A DNA stretch of 47,700 nucleotides from Paenibacillus albidus. Its GTDB lineage: Bacteria > Bacillota > Bacilli > Paenibacillales > Paenibacillaceae. Made by a program: the position numbers and the translations under genes. The number at the start of each line of letters is the position of its first letter. Position 1 is the stretch's first letter. Under the pieces are notes generated by a model. It was not told the DNA's origin. It saw only the letters and a program-made list of their open reading frames with translations, and did not search any database. The DNA lies in the NCBI RefSeq assembly GCF_014644435.1, contig NZ_BMKR01000049.1, forward strand, positions 1 through 47,700, given 5' to 3'. Shown in pieces: positions 15,853 to 22,983 of the stretch.

Positions 15853-17215
15853 GGTACTCAACCTCCCTGTGCCCGTAAGCCTTCGCATCCTCAAGGCAAT
15901 ACAGCCGCGCCCCCAGCCGGACCAGACTGTCGCCAATTGAACCCGCTGTCTTCGTCAGAGTCGCTTGGGCTGCTCCGGTATGGGCCGGTGCCGGTGCCGG
16001 GTGGTCCCAGGCATAATAGAGTTCAACCTTCACCCCCTGCACCAGAAAGCGGGCCATAATTTTGGCCGACTCTTCCTCCAGCTGGCCGGTGATGACAGCG
16101 ACCTTCATGCCCGGCAACCAGCTCCGGGAGGCATCTTCCAGCAGCGCGGCGAGGCTCCGTGAGCCATCCGCAGCAATCTCGGTCAGCATATGCAGCACTC
16201 TGGCGGGGATTTGGCCGAGCCCTTCATGCCGGGCCATGCCTTCCGGCCAGCCTCCGCTGTAGAGCTGCACATAACTTCCAGAGTTCTCTGCCGCAAGGAG
16301 GAGCCCCATGGCAGTGGATACCGCCTTCTCAAAAGCCGCAGGATTCTCCCCCCTGCGAGCCCTGGGTGCCAGAGCCCCGGGCGGGGCCAAATAGCTCTGT
16401 GGATCATTGGCCAGGACAACGCAGGTCATGCACCCTTTCTCACGCTCAGGCACCCTGCTCTGCAGGGTTCCGCGTCGGGCGCTGTTCTTCCAGTGAATCC
16501 GGCTAAGCGGATCGCCCGGCGCGTAATCACGGATCTCCATGGTCTCGTCTGCGCTGCTCCTTCCTCTTCCGGAGAACCTTGTCTCACCGGGCAGCCATCC
16601 TCCTTCCGGAGCGAATCCGCCAAAATACAGGGGCGAAGGCAACACCCTGAAGCTGTCCCGTCCCTCGGGCTGACTGCTTCCTGTGAACCAGCCCGGCAGA
16701 TCCCCCCATCTCACGCTGCAGCCCTGTAATTGGCAGACGCCACGGCGAACCCCCTCCAGCGTGTAGGTGTAGGCGAACGAGCGCCGGAAACCGGGAAACA
16801 ACAGCTCTTGATGACTGCCATCCTTCCAATAATCAGTAACAATCATCCAGGGCAGCAGCAAGCGGGCAGAGAAACTGACCCGGACCTGAACCTGGACCGC
16901 AGCTCCTGCTGCCGGGCATAAGGGGGTGATCGTGCGGACCAGCTTGATCCTGCGCGGACCCAGGACCTGCAGCAGCAATCCGCCGAACATCAGCACAAGC
17001 ACGGCCATCAGCAGGAACAACAGCGATGCCCCTCCATACCAAACGTATAACCCTCCAAATACGGCTGCTACAGCTGACATCCTCAGCCATTGGCTCCAGA
17101 TCCGGCGGCTATGTGTGAACGTCCGGCTTTTGACTTGCCCCGGTTGACGATGTGATTCACGTTCCGATCGTTTTTTGTTCAGTGGTTGATCTTCCCGCAG
17201 AGATGAAAAAGACAA
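15821..17215 (-). CDS. yeaD: DUF58 domain protein (YeaD-like)
   Basis: A 464-residue protein with two membrane helices at about residues 46-85 and a DUF58 domain, signature IRDYAPGDPLSRIHWKNSAR, followed by a von Willebrand A-like C-terminal half. The predicted start is the TTG at 17215 with GGAAGG 7 nt upstream; an internal start cannot be excluded. DUF58 proteins usually work with a MoxR AAA+ ATPase and a transglutaminase-like membrane protein. Here the transglutaminase gene overlaps the 3' end, but the ATPase gene that normally precedes is absent: the next gene upstream is a polysaccharide deacetylase. Function is unknown; a role in envelope or stress physiology is an inference. Confidence 0.87.
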   Translation of the reverse strand: MSFSSLREDQPLNKKRSERESHRQPGQVKSRTFTHSRRIWSQWLRMSAVAAVFGGLYVWYGGASLLFLLMAVLVLMFGGLLLQVLGPRRIKLVRTITPLCPAAGAAVQVQVRVSFSARLLLPWMIVTDYWKDGSHQELLFPGFRRSFAYTYTLEGVRRGVCQLQGCSVRWGDLPGWFTGSSQPEGRDSFRVLPSPLYFGGFAPEGGWLPGETRFSGRGRSSADETMEIRDYAPGDPLSRIHWKNSARRGTLQSRVPEREKGCMTCVVLANDPQSYLAPPGALAPRARRGENPAAFEKAVSTAMGLLLAAENSGSYVQLYSGGWPEGMARHEGLGQIPARVLHMLTEIAADGSRSLAALLEDASRSWLPGMKVAVITGQLEEESAKIMARFLVQGVKVELYYAWDHPAPAPAHTGAAQATLTKTAGSIGDSLVRLGARLYCLEDAKAYGHREVEYHESPGKPTLR

Positions 17216-17323
17216 GAGGCATCCTTCCTTTGGCCATAGACTTATTGCTATCTATTCTTCCCACGAATGAGAGTGTCCAGACCTCGGAAGGGTTTTGTTC
17301 CCCCGCTTTTTCCCACAATGGGT

Positions 17324-18733
17324 CTACAGTGCTTTAACCCGGCGTTCCCCGTCGGTCACACTGACCTTCAGCGGAGGATGCCCGGCTGTCTCCAGCAAGT
17401 CACGCAGCGGGATCCAGATCGAACCGCCAATCAATTCCACCCTCGCCGGATGTTCCACCTGCAGCCCGCTCTGAAGGTTCAAAATAAGCTTCTGCTTCCC
17501 TACGTCCACCGTTACGACATTTCCGTTCCATTTGACCTTGCCGCTGCGGCTGAGCGGGTCCCAGCTTACCTCTCCCCCCAGCCGTTCGATGACTGCCCGA
17601 AGCGGTACCCTGTACTGCCCATCCCGGATGCTGTATTCCCCTGTCTGGAGTGAAGTCTCCAGCATGCCCACTTCGAGCACCAGCGGCTTTCCGGCTGCAA
17701 ACAATCCGGCATTCGGCGTAACATGGGCGGCAATCCACGAAGCAGAGGGCTTAGTTCTTTTAAGGCCTGCTTTTGAAGACACTCTGAATTGTACAGGTTC
17801 GATATGTTCATTCAACTGGCCAAAGACGTAGCCCGCCGCCTTGTATTTGGCAATGATCCTGGGAAGCGCCTCCGCACTCGCTTCATGTCCGCCCCCGTCA
17901 TGCAGAAGAAGCACAACCTTTGAAGACTGGAGATCCGCCGTAGATTCTCCCACAATGTCTGCCGCAGGCACTCCCCTCCGTTTGGAATCACCGCTGTCTG
18001 CCGTCCAGTCCATAACCCGATACCCGGCTTGCTCCAGCAAATTGAAATAGGTATGATCAAAATGGCCGAAGGTTCCTCCAGGCGCACGGATCAGCTGGGG
18101 ACGGATTCCCGTTATGCTCCGGATGATTTCCTCTGTCTGCTTGATTTGACTCCAGAACACCGGGAATCCGCTGTATAGCTCTTGATAATTATGGTTATAG
18201 GTATGATTGCCAATGGTGTGGCCCTGCTCCCAAATGGCATTAATCAACTCGGGATGGGTTTCTGCCTGTTCACCCAGTACGAAAAAGGTCGCCTTCACCT
18301 TCTCCTGCTGCAGAATTTCCAGCACCTTGGCAGTGATTGGGCTGGGTCCGTCGTCAAAGGTAAGGTAGACGGTTTTTGTTCCTTTTGCGGCAGCAACCGG
18401 CAACGCTGCCGCTGCCACTGCTTTGGCCGGCTGTGATTGTTGTTGTGGTTGTGGTGAACGCTCCGGCTGCGCATTTTTGAGATAAGCTGAAGTTAAGGTT
18501 GAATTTGATATTGAAGTAGTAGTTGTAGTTGTAGATGTAGATGACTTTGGGTTGATATCCGTGCTTGCAGCGTGCGGGGCGGACATGGATGATAATGGCA
18601 GGACTTGCACTGAAGCAGCCGGAGGCTTATTCTGGGAAGATAGGGATCTTTCGTTTATTACCAGAAACAATATAGCCATAACAAGCAGCCCGCGGATCAC
18701 AATCCGGCGGCGGTATGCACTTTTGTTAATCAT
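17324..18733 (-). CDS. Membrane-anchored polysaccharide deacetylase with C-terminal stalk domain
   Basis: A 469-residue protein starting at the ATG at 18733, with GGAGG about 11 nt upstream. One membrane anchor (about 11-26) is followed by a Ser/Thr-rich linker (64-82, encoded by a simple ACT/AGT-type repeat) and a NodB domain (about 120-310). All five motifs are present: TFDDGP (125-130), HTYNH (177-181), RAPGG (216-220), DWTADSGD (242 on) and LLLHDGG (278 on). These give the metal triad D128, H177 and H181. The last 120 residues (YRVPLRAVIERLGG, WIPLRDLLE) form a copper-amine-oxidase N-terminal-type domain, often found on Paenibacillus wall proteins. It should remove acetyl groups from N-acetylglucosamine in peptidoglycan or another surface glycan. 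Confidence 0.9.
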   Translation of the reverse strand: MINKSAYRRRIVIRGLLVMAILFLVINERSLSSQNKPPAASVQVLPLSSMSAPHAASTDINPKSSTSTTTTTTSISNSTLTSAYLKNAQPERSPQPQQQSQPAKAVAAAALPVAAAKGTKTVYLTFDDGPSPITAKVLEILQQEKVKATFFVLGEQAETHPELINAIWEQGHTIGNHTYNHNYQELYSGFPVFWSQIKQTEEIIRSITGIRPQLIRAPGGTFGHFDHTYFNLLEQAGYRVMDWTADSGDSKRRGVPAADIVGESTADLQSSKVVLLLHDGGGHEASAEALPRIIAKYKAAGYVFGQLNEHIEPVQFRVSSKAGLKRTKPSASWIAAHVTPNAGLFAAGKPLVLEVGMLETSLQTGEYSIRDGQYRVPLRAVIERLGGEVSWDPLSRSGKVKWNGNVVTVDVGKQKLILNLQSGLQVEHPARVELIGGSIWIPLRDLLETAGHPPLKVSVTDGERRVKAL

Positions 18734-18844
18734 CTTCTTCTCTACCTCCAGCATTCTATTAGCGGTTCTGACCGTTTGGTAGATTGTATGTAGACAAGCA
18801 TTAAAATAGAATAATACATCTGCCACATGGAGTGTGACGACTAT

Positions 18845-19513
18845 ATGGAAATGCTGAAATGGATACAGGAACTGTTCGCCAGTTACGGATATAATGTGTT
18901 GTTCTTCGGATTGTTGCTGGAGTTTGTGGCCTTGCCGTTTCCCGGCGAGACGACGATGGCTTTTGCAGGATTTCTTTCTTATACGGGAAAGCTGGATTTC
19001 CCCACACTGGTGCTTGTAGCCTTTGCGGGCACTACGATAGGAATGACGATTACCTATTTCATCGGATTAAAAGCGGGGATGCCCTTCATCCAGCGTTACG
19101 GCAAATGGTTTCTGTTCTCGCCGGCCAAGCTGGAAAAGACACAGCGGTGGTTTGAGCGCTACGGCAGCATTCTGATCTCCATCGGCTATTTTGTGCCCGG
19201 CGTACGTCATTTCACCGGATATTTTGCCGGCATTATCGCCCTCCCTTTTCGCAAGTTTGCCTTGTATGCCTACGGCGGAGCGTTGTTCTGGGTCGTACTG
19301 TTTCTGGGGATTGGCCGGGTCTTCGGACCCCAGTGGATGGGGATCTTCCACCTGTTTGAAGTCTACGCCCTGTGGATTATCTCCGGCGGGGCCGCCATTG
19401 CCGTACTGTTCTGCCTCTATCGCTACCGCCGGCAGCTTCTCGCTTTATTCTCCGGACGAAAAGCGGGCATGAAGCTGGAATCCAAACTTAAGGAGCCGTC
19501 AAAAGAACGGTGA
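18845..19513 (+). CDS. DedA family membrane protein
   Basis: About 222 residues with four to six membrane segments. The start is placed at the ATG at 18845, which has GGAG upstream at a long distance; the in-frame ATG at 18827 has no RBS and is the alternative. DedA/SNARE-associated motifs are visible: FVALPFPGETTMAFAGFL near the start and GYFVPGVRHFTGYFAGI in the middle, with the conserved basic residue and AG pair. DedA proteins flip or scramble lipids, including the undecaprenyl phosphate carrier in some members, and affect membrane homeostasis. It is transcribed alone, divergently from the deacetylase, and ends at a terminator overlapping the end of the MFS gene. Confidence 0.88.
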   Translation: MEMLKWIQELFASYGYNVLFFGLLLEFVALPFPGETTMAFAGFLSYTGKLDFPTLVLVAFAGTTIGMTITYFIGLKAGMPFIQRYGKWFLFSPAKLEKTQRWFERYGSILISIGYFVPGVRHFTGYFAGIIALPFRKFALYAYGGALFWVVLFLGIGRVFGPQWMGIFHLFEVYALWIISGGAAIAVLFCLYRYRRQLLALFSGRKAGMKLESKLKEPSKER

Positions 19514-19591
19514 TCTTGCCGCCCTTATGAAGTTAATGCGCTTCTCCCGGCACATATTCCAACTATTTTCCAAAGGGCTGCAAGGTCTTGA

Positions 19592-20851
19592 TTAAAGGCT
19601 CTTGAAGCCTTTTTTTCTTGCCCGCAAAAGGGCATATCCCCCCAGCAGCAACGCAATGCAGGCAAATCCGGCTCCCCCGGCAAACCCCAGCACACGCGGG
19701 CTTACTGACTCCAGTAGCCAACCGGAGGCCAGCATCGACAATCCCAGAAGCGTATTGCCTGCCGCCGACAGAATCCCGAACAGGAAGGACTGTTCAGACG
19801 AGGGCGTTGCTCTCATCACCAGCGTATCCAGACAAGCATTGCCCGTGCCTCCAGCCAGCGCCAACAGAATATACAGTACGAAAGCAAGCGCAAAGCTGTC
19901 ACTGCCGCTGATCCACATCAGCATTCCCCCTTCGATCAGCAGGGCTGTGAGGGCAACCGCCAGCAACCCCCTGTTCAAATAACGTCCGGCAAAAAAGCTA
20001 AGGCTAAGCCCCATTCCGAGCGCCGCATAAAAAGCTCCCACTCCAAGCTCGCCCGCATGAAATTCCTGCACCGCGTACACGCTGATCAGCACATTATCCA
20101 AACCGTTGAGAAGTGGCACAAGCAGCTCATATCCAATAATGACCTGCAAGGCAAGGCTGCCGGATACCAGCAAGCCCAGGCTCCGCCAAGGGTTTCCTTG
20201 CCGATGTCCCTTTATGTTCGGCTTCGGGTCTGCACCGAAGGCTGAGCCTTCCATATCCCCGTCCGGGTCCAAAGGAACCGGAAAGCTGATCCCGGAAACG
20301 AGAAAGGCTGCAACCAGGAAGGAGACTGCATTCAGAAAAAAGGCCATGCCCGGGCCAAACCACAGGGATAATGCACCGCCGGCAAAAGCGCCCAGGATCA
20401 GCACACAGCCGGTCATCAACTGCTCCAGCCCATTCACGGCAAACAACCTGTCACGAGGGACCAGCAGCGGGATGGCTGATTTGCGGAGCGGACTGTATAT
20501 GGCTTCACCCGAAGCCAGTATAAAGCTGGCCGCATACAGAACCCACAGCCTGCTCTCCCCGTCCACCCACAAAAAAGCCAGTGCCACGGGCACTCTAAAA
20601 AGGTCTGTTGCAATCATAATGGCTTTACGCGGTAATCTGCTGCCAAGCCTACCGCTAAGCGGTGCCAGAAAAAGATAAGGCAGCACACGCATACCAAGCG
20701 ATATGCCCACAGCCATACCCGAGCCGGTGAGCTCCAGAACCAGTGCCAGCATCGCGATACTGCTGAAGCGGTCGCCAATTCCATTTATGATCCCGGCCGT
20801 AAATAAACGCCTGTATCCATTGCCCGTGTTCGGTAGAGCTGTGTTTTTCAT
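19592..20851 (-). CDS. MFS efflux transporter
   Basis: A 419-residue major facilitator with 12 predicted membrane helices. The N-terminal motif NGIGDRFSSIAMLALVLELTGSG and the loop GRLGSRLPRKAIMIATDLFR between helices 2 and 3 fit the MFS_3 (macrolide/enterobactin exporter-like) branch. The substrate cannot be named. The RBS GGGG is 8 nt before the ATG at 20851. Its promoter carries an 18-bp perfect palindrome, and a WYL-domain regulator gene is divergent from it, so local regulation is likely. The last codons (KKGFKSL) are encoded by DNA that also forms the dedA terminator on the other strand. Confidence 0.85.
   Translation of the reverse strand: MKNTALPNTGNGYRRLFTAGIINGIGDRFSSIAMLALVLELTGSGMAVGISLGMRVLPYLFLAPLSGRLGSRLPRKAIMIATDLFRVPVALAFLWVDGESRLWVLYAASFILASGEAIYSPLRKSAIPLLVPRDRLFAVNGLEQLMTGCVLILGAFAGGALSLWFGPGMAFFLNAVSFLVAAFLVSGISFPVPLDPDGDMEGSAFGADPKPNIKGHRQGNPWRSLGLLVSGSLALQVIIGYELLVPLLNGLDNVLISVYAVQEFHAGELGVGAFYAALGMGLSLSFFAGRYLNRGLLAVALTALLIEGGMLMWISGSDSFALAFVLYILLALAGGTGNACLDTLVMRATPSSEQSFLFGILSAAGNTLLGLSMLASGWLLESVSPRVLGFAGGAGFACIALLLGGYALLRARKKGFKSL
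19594..19617 (+). terminator. dedA terminator overlapping the MFS gene end
   Basis: Plus-strand AAAGGCT-CTTGA-AGCCTTT followed by TTTTCTT. It lies 80 bp after the dedA stop and coincides with the last seven codons and stop of the convergent MFS gene. Confidence 0.75.
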
Positions 20852-20871
20852 TGATTTTTCCCCACAATCTA

Positions 20872-20899
20872 ATTATATAAACATCTAATTAGATGTTAA
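20872..20899 (-). promoter_or_regulatory. MFS promoter with overlapping 18-bp palindromic operator
   Basis: Minus-strand TTAACA (20894-20899) and TATAAT (20872-20877) are spaced 16 bp apart. The perfect palindrome AACATCTAATTAGATGTT occupies 20880-20897, covering the spacer and part of the -35 box, a position suited to repression. The half-sequence ATCTAATTA recurs at 20867-20875. The bound protein is unknown; the divergent WYL regulator is the nearest candidate. Confidence 0.7.
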
Positions 20900-21003
20900 T
20901 CGAATTAATTATTGATAGCAATGCTTTATTTTTAAAAGTTTGCTAGAATGATTAAAAAGTTACATACAGAACTGTAGTTAACGTTGAAAGAAGGAATCCT
21001 TTT

Positions 21004-21963
21004 TTGAAAATAGACCGTTTGCTTTCTATTGTGATTCTGCTCCTGAACCGCCGTCAGCTGCAGGCTAAGGAGCTCGCTGATATGTTTGAGGTATCCGTGC
21101 GCACCATATACCGGGATATCGACACCATCAACGCCGCAGGGATTCCGATTGTTACGACTCAGGGCTCCGGCGGAGGCATAGGATTAATGGAAGGCTACCG
21201 GCTGGACCGCAATATCTTGACTGACCGCGAGCTGGCCGATATTTTTACCGCATTGCAGAGCGTTTCCTCTTACGGGGGAAAAGAGCATAATCTGCTTATG
21301 GAGAAAATCAGCAGCGTCATTCCGCCTTCCCAATCCGCCGCTTTCCGCAGCAAAACTACCCAGTTCGTCGTCGATTTTTCCCCATGGGGCTTGGATCGCC
21401 TCCTCGAAGAACGGCTCGCCTTGCTCAAAGAAGCGCTGGAGGAGAACAGGGTGGTTGCTTTTGATTATGTGAATGCCGACGGCGAGGCCAGCAGACGTTC
21501 GGCCGAACCCTATACCCTGGTGCTCAAAGGGCAAGCCTGGTACCTGTACGGCCGCTGTGAACTGCGGCAGGAGTTCAGGCTGTTCAAACTCCTGCGCATG
21601 AAAGAGCTGGTCAAAGAAACAAGGGAATTTACAAGGCAGGAGCTGAAGGTCCAGGAAATGCCCTGGAGCACGGATTGGCATAGAAATACCAGGACGGTAC
21701 AGACGGTTCTGCACTTTGCGCCTGAAGGGAAGCACCTTGCTGAGGATCATTTTGACACAACTCAGCTTGCACCTGACGGCAACGGCGGGTACACCGTGGT
21801 TATTAACTACCCGGAGGACGGGTGGCTGTACGGTTTCCTGCTGAGATTCGGAACGACTGTAGAAGTGCTGGAACCGGAACATATCCGCCGCAAGCTGGGC
21901 GAGCTTGCGGCGGATATCGCCGCCAAGTACAGGACAAACCTGGATGAGTATCCACAAACCTGA
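21004..21963 (+). CDS. WYL-domain transcriptional regulator (YafY type)
   Basis: A 319-residue cytosolic regulator. The N-terminal winged helix-turn-helix (about residues 1-60: RLLSIVILLLNRRQLQAKELA, SVRTIYRDIDTINAAGIP) is of HTH_11/DeoR-like type. The central WYL domain contains RRSAEPYTLVLKGQAWYLYGRCE (about 160-182) and FRLFKLLRMKEL, and a WCX-type extension follows. WYL domains sense ligands, often nucleotides or other small molecules. The start is a TTG at 21004 behind AAGGAA. It is divergent from the MFS exporter, and the palindrome between them may be its target. That link is inferred from position only. A strong hairpin overlaps its stop codon. Confidence 0.9.
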   Translation: MKIDRLLSIVILLLNRRQLQAKELADMFEVSVRTIYRDIDTINAAGIPIVTTQGSGGGIGLMEGYRLDRNILTDRELADIFTALQSVSSYGGKEHNLLMEKISSVIPPSQSAAFRSKTTQFVVDFSPWGLDRLLEERLALLKEALEENRVVAFDYVNADGEASRRSAEPYTLVLKGQAWYLYGRCELRQEFRLFKLLRMKELVKETREFTRQELKVQEMPWSTDWHRNTRTVQTVLHFAPEGKHLAEDHFDTTQLAPDGNGGYTVVINYPEDGWLYGFLLRFGTTVEVLEPEHIRRKLGELAADIAAKYRTNLDEYPQT

Positions 21964-21983
21964 CGATATGCCGTCAGGTTTGT
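21954..21983 (+). terminator. Hairpin at the end of the WYL regulator gene
   Basis: A perfect 12-bp stem, ACAAACCTGACG with CGTCAGGTTTGT, and a 6-nt loop, overlapping the TGA stop. It is followed by CTCTTTA, only a weak U-tract. It is probably a terminator of modest quality or an mRNA end stabiliser. Confidence 0.6.
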
Positions 21984-22056
21984 CTCTTTATAATGGACAT
22001 AACGCAGGCAAGGGTAAGTGGTAACCGCCTGCCAACCTTTAAGGAGTGAAGTGGAC

Positions 22057-22344
22057 ATGGAACAAAGCCATACGCTGGACCAGGAGACCCACTATTGTCA
22101 AAGCTGCGGAATGCCGATGGACAATGCAGAAGTTCTCGGAAGTGAAACGAACGGCCAAAAAAGCCAGGAATACTGTATGTACTGTTATGAAGCCGGGGAA
22201 TTTAAGCAGCCGGAGATTACGCAAGCGGAAATGATGGATCACTGCACCGGATTTCTGATCAAAGACGGGATGGCTGAGGAAGAGGCACGCAGCCTGCTGG
22301 CTGGTTCCCTGCCCCATTTAAAGCGCTGGAGCGGCCAGCAATAA
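22057..22344 (+). CDS. Small zinc-ribbon domain protein
   Basis: A 95-residue protein with the ATG at 22057 and AAGGAGTG 8 nt upstream; the longer frame lacks an RBS. The N-terminal half has CQSCGMPM and CMYC, two CXXC knuckles about 26 residues apart that would bind one zinc ion, as in the 'putative zinc ribbon' family (PF12674 by recall). The C-terminal half is a short helical segment (EITQAEMMDHCTGFLIKDGMAEEEARSLL) found with that ribbon. It follows the WYL regulator by about 90 bp on the same strand and ends at a strong bidirectional terminator. No role is known to me; binding of nucleic acid or protein is possible. Confidence 0.82.
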   Translation: MEQSHTLDQETHYCQSCGMPMDNAEVLGSETNGQKSQEYCMYCYEAGEFKQPEITQAEMMDHCTGFLIKDGMAEEEARSLLAGSLPHLKRWSGQQ

Positions 22345-22356
22345 TGTACTGAACAC

Positions 22357-22395
22357 AAAAAGGCTGTTCTTCCACTTGGAAGAGCAGCCTTTTTT
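22357..22395 (+). terminator. Terminator after the zinc-ribbon gene
   Basis: AAAAAGGCTGTTCTTCC-ACTT-GGAAGAGCAGCCTTTTTT forms a 17-bp stem with one G-U pair and ends in a U-run. It is symmetrical enough to act in both directions. Confidence 0.92.
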
Positions 22396-22440
22396 GCCCG
22401 TTGCCTCGCCGGGGGCACAGTACCGCGCGGGGCGGACCAT

Positions 22441-22862
22441 GAGAGGCATTATTGCCTCTCTTTTCGGCCAAAACCGCGCAGGGCGGACCATGAGAGGCAT
22501 TTTTGCCTCTCCTTTCGGCCAAAACCGCGTTGGGCGCTTCATGAGAGGCATTTTTGCCTCTCCTTTCGGCCAAAGCCGCGCAGGGCGCTCCACGTGAGGC
22601 ATTTTTGCCTCTCCCTTCGCCCAAAACCGCGCGGGGCGGATCACGAGAGGCATTTTCGCCTCTCCTTTAGCCCAAAACCGCGCGGGGCGGACCATGAGAG
22701 GCATTTTTGCCTCTCCTTTCGCCCAAAACCGCGCAGGGCGCTCCACGTGAGGCATTTTTGCCTCTCCTTTAGCCCAAAACCGCGCGGGGCGGACCATGAG
22801 AGGCATTTTTGCCTCTCCTTTCGCCCAAAACCGCGCGGGGCGCTCCATGAGAGGCATTTTTT
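22441..22862. repeat. Hairpin tandem-repeat array 2 (8 full units plus one half unit)
   Basis: Units begin at 22441, 22492, 22543, 22594, 22645, 22696, 22747, 22798 and 22849, an exact 51-bp period. The hairpin is GAGAGGCA-TTTT-TGCCTCTC (8 bp). Two variants (22594, 22747) have GTGAGGCA, giving one mismatch; unit 1 has loop TTAT and unit 5 a C in the closing pair. Spacers read CTTTCGCCCAAAACCGCGC then GGGGCGGACCAT or GGGCGCTCCA, and the two spacer types are interspersed. The last unit is a half hairpin. The array sits between two converging genes. Because 51 is a multiple of three, several frames stay open, but the resulting repeat peptides have no start site with an RBS. Confidence 0.95.
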
Positions 22863-22932
22863 AAATGCTTGGTCGGCACTTCCCCTTTACCAAAGGGGGC
22901 GGTCACAAGTGTAAATGCCTAACCGACTCAAG

Positions 22933-22974
22933 AGGTGTCCCTGGTAGCCATTTTCATGGCTGCCAGGGACACCT
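22933..22974. terminator. Long hairpin without U-tract after the DHA2 exporter gene
   Basis: AGGTGTCCCTGGTAGCCAT-TTTC-ATGGCTGCCAGGGACACCT is a 19-bp stem with one G-U pair, 10 bp after the exporter stop. Neither side has a U-run, so it is an atypical terminator or an RNA-protecting stem. Confidence 0.55.
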
Positions 22975-22983
22975 CCTTGCTGT

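Noticed and set aside
22318..22857. Repeat-peptide open frames on both strands across array 2 (units ending in KGEAKMPLM)
   Set aside because: They arise because a 51-bp period keeps every frame open; there is no start with an RBS, several frames are open at once, and array 1 with 51/52-bp units breaks the frame.
22441..22862. Series of Rho-independent terminators
   Set aside because: The T-run is in the loop, not after the stem, and eight tandem copies would be redundant after the strong terminator at 22357.
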